Shown one piece after another: positions 48,351-62,500 of a stretch of DNA of 64,000 bases (position 1 is its first letter; every line of letters begins with the position of its first letter). This DNA comes from Gordius sp. MW1. Its lineage: Eukaryota > Nematomorpha > Gordioida > Gordea > Gordiidae. The notes beneath the pieces were generated by a model. It searched no databases and was not told the DNA's origin. It saw only the letters and a list, made by a program, of their open reading frames with translations. The stretch covers positions 13,772,060 to 13,836,059 of the forward strand of contig OZ038529.1 in the NCBI GenBank assembly GCA_964036665.1, given 5' to 3'. A program made the translations under genes and the position numbers.

Positions 48351-51300
48351 AAATGACTCTATGCGATCATGATTTAAAAGTAATAGTTTTCAGATTCTGA
48401 TAAATTTTTACTTGGGATCATAGAAACCACGTCTGAAAACGACAACTTTCATCGGATGAATACGGTTCAAAGAAAAATATGTGAAATATTTTGAGGTAAA
48501 AATATTTATTTCTTTCGATTCTATGTGAAAGAGCATGAAAAAATATATAAAAGTAAGCCAATTTGAGAATTCTATTATCCTTGATTGACTTCCGAAAAGA
48601 GGTTTTAAGCTGCGAGAACTATTCATTTTGACAAAAGACAACGTTTTATTGTTGCGATTAGTTTGTTGTATCGCAACGTGAGTGCTTAATTTTTCAAAAA
48701 TGCACTATGCGATCATGATATAAATGTAATAGTTTTCAGATTCTGATAAATTTTTACTTGGGTTCATAGAAACCACCTCTGAAAACGACAAGCTTCATCG
48801 GATGAATACGGTTCAAAGAAAAATATGTGAAAATTTTTGAGGTAAAAATATTTATTTTTTTCGAATTTATGTGAAAGAGCATGAAAAAATATATAAAAGT
48901 AAGCCAATTTGAGAATCCTATTATCCTCGATTGACTTCCGAAAAGAGGTTTTAAGCTGCGAGAACTATCATTTTGACAAAAGACAACATTAGTTTGTTGT
49001 ATCGCAAAGTGAGTGCTTAATTTTTTAAAAATGCACTATGCGATCATGATTTTAAAGTAATAGTTTTCTGATTCTGATAAATTTTTACTTTTTATCATCG
49101 AAACCACTTCTGAAAACGACAACTTTCATCGGATGCATACGGTTGAAAGAAAAATATGTGAAAAATTTTGAGGTAAAAATATTTATTTTTTTCGATTCTA
49201 TGTGAAAGAGCATGAAAAAATATATAAAAGTAAGCCAATTTGAGAATCCTATTATCCTCGATTGACTTCCGCAAAGAGGTTTTAAGCTGCGAGAACTATT
49301 CATTTTGACAAAAGACAACGTTTTATTGTTGCGATTAGTTTGTTGTATCGCAACGTGAGTGCTTAATTTTTGAAAATGGCACTATGCGATCATGATTTCA
49401 AAGTAATAGTTTTCAGATTCTGATAAATTTTTACTTGGGATCATAGAAACCACGTCTGAAAACGACAACTTTCATCGGATGAATACGGTCCAAAGAAAAA
49501 TATGTCAAAAATTTTGAGGTAAAAATATTTATTTTTTTCGATTCTATGTGAAAGAGCATGAAAAAATATATAAAAGTAAGCCAATTTGAGAATCCTATTA
49601 TCCTCGAGTGACTTCCGAAAAGAGGTTTTAAGCTGCGAGAACTATCATTTTCACAAAAGACAACGTTTTATTGTTGCGATTAGTTTGTTGTATCGCAACG
49701 TGAGTGCTTAATTTTTCAAAAATGCACTATGCGATCATGATTTTAAAGTAATAGTTTTCTGATTCTGATAAATTTTTACTTTTTATCATCGAAACCACGT
49801 CTGAAAACGACAACTTTCATCGGATGCATACGGTTGAAAGAAAAATATGTGAAAAATTTTGAGGTAAAAATATAGATTTTTTTCAATTCTATGTGAAAGA
49901 GCATGAAAAAATATATAAAAGTAAGCCAATTTGAGAATCCTATTATCCTCGATTGACTTCCGCAAAGAGGTTTTAAGCTGCGAGAACTATTCATTTTGCC
50001 AAAAGACAACGTTTTATTGTTGCGATTAGTTTGTTGTATCGCAACGTGAGTGCTTAATTTTTGAAAATGACTCTATGCGATCATGATTTAAAAGTAATAG
50101 TTTTCAGATTCTGATAAATGATCATAGAAACCACGTCTGAAAACGACAACTTTCATCGGATGAATACGGTTCAAAGAAAAATATGTGAAATATTTTGAGG
50201 TAAAAATATTTATTTTTTTCGATTCTATGTGAAAGAGCATGAAAAAATATATAAAAGTAAGCCAATTTGAGAATCCTATTATCCTCGATTAACTTCCGAA
50301 AAGAGGTTTTAAACTGCGAGAACTATTCATTTTGACAAAAGACTACGTTTTATTGTTGCGATTAGTTTGTTGTATCGCAACGTGATGGTTATTTGAAAAT
50401 GGCTCTATGCGATCATGATTTCAAAGTAATAGTTATCAGATTCTGATAAATTTTTACTTGGGATCATAGAAACCACGTCTGAAAACGACAACTTTCATCG
50501 GATGAATACGGTTCAAAGAAAAATATGTGAAAAATTTTGAGGTAAAAATATTTATTTTTTTCGATTCTATGTGAAAGAGCATGAAAAAATATATAAAAGT
50601 AAGCCAATTTGAGAATCCTATTATCCTCGATTGACTTCCGAAAAGAGGTTTTAAACTGCGAGAACTATTCATTTTGACAAAAGACTACGTTTTATTGTTG
50701 CGATTAGTTTGTTGTATCGCAACGTGATGGTTATTTGAAAATGGCTCTATGCGATCATGATTTCAAAGTAATAGTTTTAAGATTCTGATAAATTATTACT
50801 TGGGATCATAGAAACCACGTCTGAAAATGACAACTTTCATCTGATGAATACGGTCCAAAGAAAAATATGTCAAAAATTTTGAGGTAAAAATATTTATTTT
50901 TTTCGATTCTATGTGAAAGAGCATGAAAAAATATATAAAAGTAAGCCAATTTGAGAATCCTATTATCCTCGAGTGACTTCTGAAAAGAGGTTTTAAGCTG
51001 CGAGAACTATCATTTTGACAAAAGACAACGTTTTATTGTTGCGATTAGTTTGTTGTATCGCAACGTGAGTGCTTAATTTTTCAAAAATGCACTATGCGAT
51101 CATGATTTTAAAGTAATAGTTTTCTGATTCTGATAAATTTTTACTTTTTATCATCGAAACCACGTCTGAAAACGACAACTTTCATCGGATGCATACGGTT
51201 GAAAGAATATGTGAAAAATTTTGAGGTAAAAATATTTATTTTTTTCGATTCTATGTAAAAGAGCATGAAAAAATATATAAAAGTAAGCCAATTTGAGAAT

Positions 51301-51970
51301 CCTATTATCCTCGATTGACTTCCGCAAAGAGGTTTTAAGCTGCGAGAACTATTCATTTTGACAAAAGACAACGTTTTATTGTTGCGATTAGTTTGTTGTA
51401 TCGCAACGTGAGTGCTTAATTTTTGAAAATGACTCTATGCGATCATGATATAAAAGTAATAGTTTTCAGATTCTGATAAATTTTTACTTGGGATCATAGA
51501 AACCACGTCTGAAAACGACAACTTTCATCGGATGAATACGGTTCAAAGAAAAATATGTGAAATATTTTGAGGTAAAAATATTTATTTTTTTCGATTCTAT
51601 GTGAAAGAGCATGAAAAAATATATAAAAGTAAGCCAATTTGAGAATCCTATTATCCTCGAGTGACTTCCGATTAGAGGTTTTAAGCTGCGAGAACTATCA
51701 TTTTGACAAAAGACAACGTTTTATTGTTGCGATTAGTTTGTTGTATCGCAACGTGAGTGCTTAATTTTTCAAAAATGCACTATGCGATCATGATTTTAAA
51801 GTAATAGTTTTCTGATTCTGATAAATTTTTACTTTTTATCATCGAAACCACGTCTGAAAACGACAACTTTCATCGGATGCATACGGTTGAAAGAAAAATA
51901 TGTGAAAAATTTTGAGGTAAAATATTTATTTTTTTCAATTCTATGTGAAAGAGCATGAAAAAATATATAA
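48350..51970. repeat. Mixed monomers with a one-monomer tandem duplication
   Basis: About ten monomers with no long period. The dyad left arm is lost near 48988 (GACAACATTAGTTTG). A unit near 50119 lacks TTTTACTTGGG. Two neighbouring units (starting about 50060 and 50405) both end with AACGTGATGGTTATTTG (about 50377 and 50721), a 344-bp tandem copy. CCGATTAGAGG at about 51668 is private. Confidence 0.65.
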
Positions 51971-54900
51971 AAGTAAGCCAATTTGAAAATCCTATTATCC
52001 TCGATTGACTTCCGCAAAGAGGTTTTAAGCTGCGAGAACTATCATTTTGACAAAAGACAACGTTTTATTGTTGCGATTAGTTTTTGTATCGCAACGTGAG
52101 TGCTTAATTTTTCAAAAATGCACTATGCGATCATGATTTTAAAGTAATAGTTTTCTGATTCTGATAAATTTTTACTTTTTATCATCGAAACCACGTCTGA
52201 AAACGACAACTTTCATCGGATGCATACGGTAAGAAAAATATGTGAAAAATTTTGAGGTAAAAATATTTATTTTTTTCAATTCTATGTGAAAGAGCATGAA
52301 AAAATATATAAAAGTAAGCCAATTTGAGAATCCTATTATCCTCGATTGACTTCCGAAAAGAGGTTTTAAACTGCGAGAACTATTCATTTTGACAAAAGAC
52401 TACGTTTTATTGTTGCGATTAGTTTGTTGTATCGCAACGTGATGCTTATTTGAAAATGGCTCTATGCGATCATGATTTCAAAGTAATAGTTTTCAGATTC
52501 TGATAAATTATTACTTGGTTGGGATCATAGAAACCACGTCTGAAAACGACAACTTTCATCTGATGAATACGGTCCAAAGAAAAATATGTCAAAAATTTTG
52601 AGGTAAAAATATTTATTTTTTTCGATTCTATGTGAAAGAGCATGAAAAAATATATAAAAGTAAGCCAATTTGAGAATCCTATTATCCTCGAGTGACTTCC
52701 GAAAAGAGGTTTTAAGCTGCGAGAACTATCATTTTGACAAAAGACAACGTTTTATTGTTGCGATTAGTTTGTTGTATCGCAACGTGGGTGCTTAATTTTT
52801 CAAAAATGCACTATGCGATCATGATTATAAAGTAATACTTTTCTGATTCTGATAAATTTTTACTTTTTATCATCGAAACCACGTCTGAAAACGACAACTT
52901 TCATCGGATGCATACGGTAAGAAAAATATGTGAAAAATTTTGAGGTAAAAATATTTATTTTTTTCAATTCTATGTGAAAGAGCATGAAAAATTATATAAA
53001 AGTAAGCCAATTTGAGAATCCTATTATCCTCGAGTGACTTCCGAAAAGAGGTTTTAAGCTGCAAGAACTATCATTTTGACAAAAGACAACGTTTTATTGT
53101 TGCGATTAGTTTGTTGTATCGCAACGTGAGTGCTTAATTTTTCAAAAATGCACTATGCGATCATGATTTTAAAGTAATAGTTTTCTGATTCTGATAAATT
53201 TTTACTTTTTATCATCGAAACCACGTCTGAAAACGACAACTTTCATCGGATGCATACGGTTGAAAGAAAAATATGTGAAAAATTTTGAGGTAAAAATATT
53301 TATTTTTTTCGATTCTATGTGAAAGAGCATGAAAAAATATATAAAAGTAAGCCAATTTGAGAATCCTATTATCCTCGAGTGACTTCCGAAAAGAGGTTTT
53401 AAGCTGCAAGAACTATCATTTTGACAAAAGACAACGTTTTATTGTTGCGATTAGTTTGTTGTATCGCAACGTGAGTGCTTAATTTTTCAAAAATGCACTA
53501 TGCGATCATGATTTTAAAGTAATAGTTTTCTGATTCTGATAAATTTTTACTTTTTATCATCGAAACCACGTCTGAAAACGACAACTTTCATCGGATGCAT
53601 ACGGTTGAAAGAAAAATATGTGAAAAATTTTGAGGTAAAAATATTTATTTTTTTCGATTCTACGTGAAAGAGCATGAAAAAATATATAAAAGTAAGCCAA
53701 TTTGAGAATCCTGTTATCCTCGATTGACTTCCGCATAGAGGTTTTAAGCTGCGAGAACTATCATTTTGACAAAAGACAACGTTTTATTGTTGCGATTAGT
53801 TTTTGTATCGCAACGTGAGTGCTTAATTTTTCAAAAATGCACTATGCGATCATGATTTTAAAGTAATAGTTTTCTGATTCTGATAAATTTTTACTTTTTA
53901 TCATCGAAACCACGTCTGAAAACGACAACTTTCATCGGATGCATACGGTAAGAAAAATATGTGAAAAATTTTGAGGTAAAAAATATTTATTTTTTTCAAT
54001 TCTATGTGAAAGAGCATGAAAAAATATATAAAAGTAAGCCAATTTGAGAATCCTATTATCCTCGATTGACTTCCGAAAAGAGGTTTTAAACTGCGAGAAC
54101 TATTCATTTTGACAAAAGACTACGTTTTATTGTTGCGATTAGTTTGTTGTATCGCAACGTGATGCTTATTTGAAAATGGCTCTATGCGATCATGATTTCA
54201 AAGTAATAGTTTTCAGATTCTGATAAATTATTACTTGGTTGGGATCATAGAAACCACGTCTGAAAACGACAACTTTCATCTGATGTACGGTCCAAAGAAA
54301 AATATGTCAAAAATTTTGAGGTAAAAATATTTATTTTTTTCGATTCTATGTGAAAGAGCATGAAAAAATATATAAAAGTAAGCCAATTTGAGAATCCTAT
54401 TATCCTCGAGTGACTTCCGAAAAGAGGTTTTAAGCTGCGAGAACTATCATTTTGACAAATGACAACGTTTTATTGTTGCGATTAGTTTGTTGTATCGCAA
54501 CGTGAGTGCTTAATTTTTCAAAAATGCACTATGCGATCATGATTTTAAAGTAATAGTTTTCTGATTCTGATAAATTTTTACTTTTTATCATCGAAACCAC
54601 GTCTGAAAACGACAACTTTCATCGGATGCATACGGTTGAAAGAAAAATATGTGAAAAATTTTGAGGTAAAAATATTTATTTTTTTCGATTCTATGTGAAA
54701 GAGCATGAAAAAATATATAAAAGTAAGCCAATTTGAGAATCCTATTATCCTCGATTGACTTCCGCAAAGAGGTTTTAAGCTGCGAGAACTATTCATTTTG
54801 ACAAAAGACAACGTTTTATTGTTGCGATTAGTTTGTTGTATCGCAACGTGAGTGCTTAATTTTTGAAAATGACTCTAAGCGATCATGATTTAAAAGTAAT

Positions 54901-56464
54901 AGTTTTCAGATTCTGATAAATTTTTACTTGGGATCATAGAAACCACGTCTGAAAACGACAACTTTCATCGGATGAATACGGTTCAAAGAAAAATATGTGA
55001 AATATTTTGAGGTAAAAATATTTATTTTTTTCGATTCTATGTGAAAGAGCATGAAAAAATATATAAAAGTAAGCCAATTTGAGAATTCTATTATCCTTGA
55101 TTGACTTCCGAAAAGAGGTTTTAAGCTGCGAGAACTATTCATTTTGACAAAAGACAACGTTTTATTGTTGCGATTAGTTTGTTGTATCGCAACGTGAGTG
55201 CTTAATTTTTCAAAAATGCACTATGCGATCATGATTTAAATGTAATAGTTTTCAGATTCTGATAAATTTTTACTTGGGATCATAGAAACCACGTCTGAAA
55301 ACGACAACTTTCAAAAATATGTGAAAAATTTTGAGGTAAAAATATTTATTTTTTTCGATTCTATGTGAAAGAGCATGAAAAAATATATAAAAGTAAGCCA
55401 ATTTGAGAATCCTATTATCCTCGAGTGACTTCCGAAAAGAGGTTTTAAGCTGCGAGAACTATCATTTTGACAAAAGACAACGTTTTATTGTTGCGATTAG
55501 TTTGTTGTATCGCAACGTGAGTGCTTAATTTTTCAAAAATGCACTATGCGATCATGATTTTAAAGTAATAGTTTTCTGATTCTGATAAATTTTTACTTTT
55601 TATCATCGAAACCACGTCTGAAAACGACAACTTTCATCGGATGCATCCGGTTGAAAGAAAAATATGTGAAAAATTTTGAGGTAAAAATATTTATTTTTTT
55701 CGATTCTATGTGAAAGAGCATGAAAAAATATATAAAAGTAAGCCAATTTGAGAATCCTATTATCCTCGATTGACTTCCGCAAAGAGGTTTTAAGCTGCGA
55801 GAACTATTCATTTTGACAAAAGACAACGTTTTATTGTTGCGATTAGTTTGTTGTATCGCAACGTGAGTGCTTAATTTTTGAAAATGACTCTAAGCGATCA
55901 TGATTTAAAAGTAATAGTTTTCAGATTCTGATAAATTTTTACTTGGGATCATAGAAACCACGTCTGAAAACGACAACTTTCATCGGATGAATACGGTTCA
56001 AAGAAAAATATGTGAAATATTTTGAGGTAAAAATATTTATTTTTTTCGATTCTATGTGAAAGAGCATGAAAAAATATATAAAAGTAAGCCAATTTGAGAA
56101 TTCTATTATCCTTGATTGACTTCCGAAAAGAGGTTTTAAGCTGCGAGAACTATTCATTTTGACAAAAGACAACGTTTTATTGTTGCGATTAGTTTGTTGT
56201 ATCGCAACGTGAGTGCTTAATTTTTCAAAAATGCACTATGCGATCATGATTTAAACGTATTAGTTTTCAGATTCTGATAAATTTTTACTTGGGATCATAG
56301 AAACCACGTCTGAAAACGACAACTTTCAAAAATATGTGAAAAATTTTCAGGTAAAAATATTTATTTTTTTCGATTCTATGTGAAAGAGCATGAAAAAATA
56401 TATAAAAGTAAGCCAATTTGAGAATCCTATTATCCTCGATTGACTTCCGAAAAGAGGTTTTAAG
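51970..56464. repeat. 7536-bp-spaced duplication, left copy
   Basis: This stretch is repeated at 59506-64000 at a constant offset of 7536 bp (22 monomers). Shared markers: TTTGAAAATCC (51984/59520), TTGGTTGGG (52516/60052), AAATTATATAAAAG (52989/60525), CCGCATAGAGG (53733/61269), GATGTACGG (54293/61829), CTCTAAGCGATC (54876/62412) and the deletion CTTTCAAAAATATG (55308/62844). Only isolated differences were seen, for example CGTGGGTGC at about 52788 versus CGTGAGTGC. Inside the copy, a 1015-bp 3-monomer unit is duplicated (54578 to 55593; the deletion marker at 55308 and 56323). Confidence 0.88.
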
Positions 56465-59400
56465 CTGCGAGAACTATCATTTTGACAAAAGACAACGTTT
56501 TATTGTTGCGATTAGTTTTTGTATCGCAACGTGAGTGCTTAATTTTTCAAAAATGCACTATGCGATCATGATTTTAAAGTAATAGTTTTCTGATTCTGAT
56601 AAATTTTTACTTTTTATCATCGAAACCACGTCTGAAAACGACAACTTTCATCGGATGCATACGGTGAGAAAAATATGTGAAAAATTTTGAGGTAAAAATA
56701 TTTATTTTTTTCAATTCTATGTGAAAGAGCATGAAAAAATATATAAAAGTAAGCCAATTTGAGAATCCTATTATCCTCGATTGACTTCCGAAAAGAGGTT
56801 TTAAACTGCGAGTACTATTCATTTTGACAAAAGACTACGTTTTATTGTTGCGATTAGTTTGTTGTATCGCAACGTGATGCTTATTTGAAAATGGCTCTAT
56901 GCGATCATAATTTCAAAGTAATAGTTTTCAGATTCTGATAAATTATTACTTGGGATCAAAGAAACCACGTCTGAAAACGAAAACTTTCATCTGATGAATA
57001 CGGTCCAAAGAAAAATATGTCAAAAATTTTGAGGTAAAAATATTTATTTTTTTCGATTCTATGTGAAAGAGCATGAAAAAATATATAAAAGTAAGCCAAT
57101 TTGAGAATCCTATTATCCTCGAGTGACTTCCGAAAAGAGGTTTTAAGCTGCGATAACTATCATTTTGACAAAAGACAACGTTTTATTGTTGCGATTAGTT
57201 TGTTGTATCGCAACGTGAGTGCTTAATTTTTCAAAAATGCACTATGCGATCATGATTTTAAAGTAATAGTTTTCTGATTCTGATAAATTTTTACTTTTTA
57301 TCATCGAAACCACGTCTGAAAACGACAACTTTCATCGGATGCATATGGTTAAAAAAAATATGTGAAAAATTTTGAGGTAAAAATATTTATATTTTTCGAT
57401 TCTATGTGAAAGAGCATGAAAAAATATATAAAAGTAAGCCAATTTGAGAATCCTATTATCCTCGATTGACTACCGCAAAGAGGTTTTAAGCTGCGAGAAC
57501 TATTCATTTTGACAAAAGACAACGTTTTATTGTTGCGATTAGTTTGTTGTATCGCAACGTGAGTGCTTAATTTTTGAAAATGACTCTATGCGATCATGAT
57601 TTAAAAGTAATAGTTTTCAGATTCTGATAAATTTTTACTTGGGATCATAGAAACCACGTCTGAAAACGACAACTTTCATCGGATGAATACGGTTCAAAGA
57701 AAAATATGTGAAATATTTTGAGGTAAAAATATTTATTTTTTTCGATTCTATGTGAAAGAGCATGAAAAAATATATAAAAGTAAGCCAATTTGAGAATTCT
57801 ATTATCCTTGATTGACTTCCGAAAAGAGGTTTTAAGCTGCGAGAACTATTCATTTTGATAAAAGACAACGTTTTATTGTTGCGATTAGTTTGTTGTATCG
57901 CAACGTGAGTGCTTAATTTTTCAAAAATGCACTATGCGATCATGATTTAAATGTAATAGTTTTCAGATTCTGATAAATTTTTACTTGGGATCATAGAAAC
58001 CACCTCTGAAAACGACAAGCTTCATCGGATGAATACGGTTCAAAGAAAAATATGTGAAAATTTTTGAGGTAAAAATGTTTATTTTTTTCGATTCTATGTG
58101 AAAGAGATGAAAAAATATATAAAAGTAAGCCAATTTGAGTATCCTATTATCCTCGATTGACTTCCGAAAAGAGGTTTTAAGCTGCGAGAACTATCATTTT
58201 GACAAAAGACAACGTTTTATTGTTGAGATTATTTTATTGTATCGCAACGTGAGTGCTTAATTTTTGAAAACTGCTCTATGCGATTATGATTTCAAAGTAA
58301 TAGTTTTTAGATTCTGATAAATTTTTACTTGGGATCATAGAAACCACGTCTGAAAACGACGACTTTCATCGGATGAATACGGTTCAAAGAAAAATATGTG
58401 AAAAATTTTGAGGTAAAAATATTTATTTTTTTCGATTCTATGTGAAAGAGCATAAAAAAATATATAAAAGTAAGCCAATTTGAGAATCCTATTATACTTG
58501 ATTGACTTCCGAAAAGAGGTTTTAAGCTGCGAGAACTATCATTTTGACAAAAAACAACGTTTTATTGTTGCGATTATTTTATTGTATCGCAACGTGAGTG
58601 CTTAATTTTTGAAAACTGCTCTATGCGATTATGATTTCAAAGTAATAGTTTTTAGATTCTGATAAATTTTTACTTGGGATCATAGAAACAACGTCTGAAA
58701 ACGACAACTTTCATCGGATGAATACGGTTCAAAGAAAAATATGTGAAAAATTTTAAGGTAAAAATATTTATTTTTTTCGATTCTATGTGAAAGAGCATGA
58801 AAAAAAAATACATAAAAGTAAGCCAATTTGAGAATCCTATTATCCTCGATTTACTTCCGAAAAGAGGTTTTAAGCTGCCAGAACTATTCATTTTGACAAA
58901 AGAAAACGTTTTATTGTTGCGATTAGTTTGTTGTATCGCAACGTGGGTGCTGAATTTTTGAAAACTGCTCTATGCGATTATGATTTCAAAGTAATAGTTT
59001 TTAGATTCTGATAAATTTTTACTTGGGATCATAGAAACCACGTCTGAAAACGACAACTTTCATCGGATGAATACGGTTCAAAGAAAAATATGTGAAAAAT
59101 TTTGAGGTAAAAATATTTATTTTTTTCGATTCTATGTGAAAGAGCATAAAAAAATATATAAAAGTAAGCCAATTTGAGAATCCTATTATCCTCGATTGAC
59201 TTCCGAAAAGAGGTTTTAAGCTACGAGAACTATCATTTTGACAAAAGACAACGTTTTATTGTTGAGATTATTTTATTATATCGCAACGTGAGTGCTTAAT
59301 TTTTTAAAACTGCTCTATGCGATTATGATTTCAAAGTAATAGTTTTTAGATTCTGATAAATTTTTACTTGGGATCATAGAAACAACGTCTGAAAACGACA

Positions 59401-59506
59401 ACTTTCATCGGATGAATACGGTTCAAAGAAAAATATGTGAAAAATTTTAAGGTAAAAATATTTATTTTTTTCGATTCTATGTGAAAGAGCATGAAAAAAT
59501 ACATAA
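56464..59506. repeat. Spacer between the 7536-bp copies, including older-type monomers
   Basis: About nine monomers. Those from about 58270 to 59480 carry GCGATTATGATTTC, TTTTTAGATTC, CAACGTCTG and GTTGAGATTATTTTATTG, the subtype concentrated near the LINE at 5.8-7.2 and 9.9-11.3 kb, about 50 kb away. TGCGATAACT at 57150 links one unit to type g of the 34-48 kb domain. The left part therefore mixes material from several parts of the array. Confidence 0.65.
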
Positions 59507-62500
59507 AAGTAAGCCAATTTGAAAATCCTATTATCCTCGATTGACTTCCGCAAAGAGGTTTTAAGCTGCGAGAACTATCATTTTGACAAAAGACAACGTT
59601 TTATTGTTGCGATTAGTTTTTGTATCGCAACGTGAGTGCTTAATTTTTCAAAAATGCACTATGCGATCATGATTTTAAAGTAATAGTTTTCTGATTCTGA
59701 TAAATTTTTACTTTTTATCATCGAAACCACGTCTGAAAACGACAACTTTCATCGGATGCATACGGTAAGAAAAATATGTGAAAAATTTTGAGGTAAAAAT
59801 ATTTATTTTTTTCAATTCTATGTGAAAGAGCATGAAAAAATATATAAAAGTAAGCCAATTTGAGAATCCTATTATCCTCGATTGACTTCCGAAAAGCGGT
59901 TTTAAACTGCGAGAACTATTCATTTTGACAAAAGACTACGTTTTATTGTTGCGATTAGTTTGTTGTATCGCAACGTGATGCTTATTTGAAAATGGCTCTA
60001 TGCGATCATGATTTCAAAGTAATAGTTTTCAGATTCTGATAAATTATTACTTGGTTGGGATCATAGAAACCACGTCTGAAAACGACAACTTTCATCTGAT
60101 GAATACGGTCCAAAGAAAAATATGTCAAAAATTTTGAGGTAAAAATATTTATTTTTTTCGATTCTATGTGAAAGAGCATGAAAAAATATATAAAAGTAAG
60201 CCAATTTGAGAATCCTATTATCCTCGAGTGACTTCCGAAAAGAGGTTTTAAGCTGCGAGAACTATCATTTTGACAAAAGACAACGTTTTATTGTTGCGAT
60301 TAGTTTGTTGTATCGCAACGTGAGTGCTTAATTTTTCAAAAATGCACTATGCGATCATGATTATAAAGTAATAGTTTTCTGATTCTGATAAATTTTTACT
60401 TTTTATCATCGAAACCACGTCTGAAAACGACAACTTTCATCGGATGCATACGGTAAGAAAAATATGTGAAAAATTTTGAGGTAAAAATATTTATTTTTTT
60501 CAATTCTATGTGAAAGAGCATGAAAAATTATATAAAAGTAAGCCAATTTTAGAATCCTATTATCCTCGAGTGACTTCCGAAAAGAGGTTTTAAGCTGCAA
60601 GAACTATCATTTTGACAAAAGACAACGTTTTATTGTTGCGATTAGTTTGTTGTATCGCAACGTGAGTGCTTAATTTTTCAAAAATGCACTATGCGATCAT
60701 GATTTTAAAGTAATAGTTTTCTGATTCTGATAAATTTTTACTTTTTATCATCGAAACCACGTCTGAAAACGACAACTTTCATCGGATGCATACGGTTGAA
60801 AGAAAAATATGTGAAAAATTTTGAGGTAAAAATATTTATTTTTTTCGATTCTATGTGAAAGAGCATGAAAAAATATATAAAAGTAAGCCAATTTGAGAAT
60901 CCTATTATCCTCGAGTGACTTCCGAAAAGAGGTTTTAAGCTGCAAGAACTATCATTTTGACAAAAGACAACGTTTTATTGTTGCGATTAGTTTGTTGTAT
61001 CGCAACGTGAGTGCTTAATTTTTCAAAAATGCACTATGCGATCATGATTTTAAAGTAATAGTTTTCTGATTCTGATAAATTTTTACTTTTTATCATCGAA
61101 ACCACGTCTGAAAACGACAACTTTCATCGGATGCATACGGTTGAAAGAAAAATATGTGAAAAATTTTGAGGTAAAAATATTTATTTTTTTCGATTCTACG
61201 TGAAAGAGCATGAAAAAATATATAAAAGTAAGCCAATTTGAGAATCCTGTTATCCTCGATTGACTTCCGCATAGAGGTTTTAAGCTGCGAGAACTATCAT
61301 TTTGACAAAAGACAACGTTTTATTGTTGCGATTAGTTTTTGTATCGCAACGTGAGTGCTTAATTTTTCAAAAATGCACTATGCGATCATGATTTTAAAGT
61401 AATAGTTTTCTGATTCTGATAAATTTTTACTTTTTATCATCGAAACCACGTCTGAAAACGACAACTTTCATCGGATGCATACGGTAAGAAAAATATGTGA
61501 AAAATTTTGAGGTAAAAAATATTTATTTTTTTCAATTCTATGTGAAAGAGCATGAAAAAATATATAAAAGTAAGCCAATTTGAGAATCCTATTATCCTCG
61601 ATTGACTTCCGAAAAGAGGTTTTAAACTGCGAGAACTATTCATTTTGACAAAAGACTACGTTTTATTGTTGCGATTAGTTTGTTGTATCGCAACGTGATG
61701 CTTATTTGAAAATGGCTCTATGCGATCATGATTTCAAAGTAATAGTTTTCAGATTCTGATAAATTATTACTTGGTTGGGATCATAGAAACCACGTCTGAA
61801 AACGACAACTTTCATCTGATGTACGGTCCAAAGAAAAATATGTCAAAAATTTTGAGGTAAAAATATTTATTTTTTTCGATTCTATGTGAAAGAGCATGAA
61901 AAAATATTTAAAAGTAAGCCAATTTGAGAATCCTATTATCCTCGAGTGACTTCCGAAAAGAGGTTTTAAGCTGCGAGAACTATCATTTTGACAAAAGACA
62001 ACGTTTTATTGTTGCGATTAGTTTGTTGTATCGCAACGTGAGTGCTTAATTTTTCAAAAATGCACTATGCGATCATGATTTTAAAGTAATAGTTTTCTGA
62101 TTCTGATAAATTTTTACTTTTTATCATCGAAACCACGTCTGAAAACGACAACTTTCATCGGATGCATACGGTTGAAAGAAAAATATGTGAAAAATTTTGA
62201 GGTAAAAATATTTATTTTTTTCGATTCTATGTGAAAGAGCATGAAAAAATATATAAAAGTAAGCCAATTTGAGAATCCTATTATCCTCGATTGACTTCCG
62301 CAAAGAGGGTTTAAGCTGCGAGAACTATTCATTTTGACAAAAGACAACGTTTTATTGTTGCGATTAGTTTGTTGTATCGCAACGTGAGTGCTTAATTTTT
62401 GAAAATGACTCTAAGCGATCATGATTTAAAAGTAATAGTTTTCAGATTCTGATAAATTTTTACTTGGGATCATAGAAACCACGTCTGAAAACGACAAATT

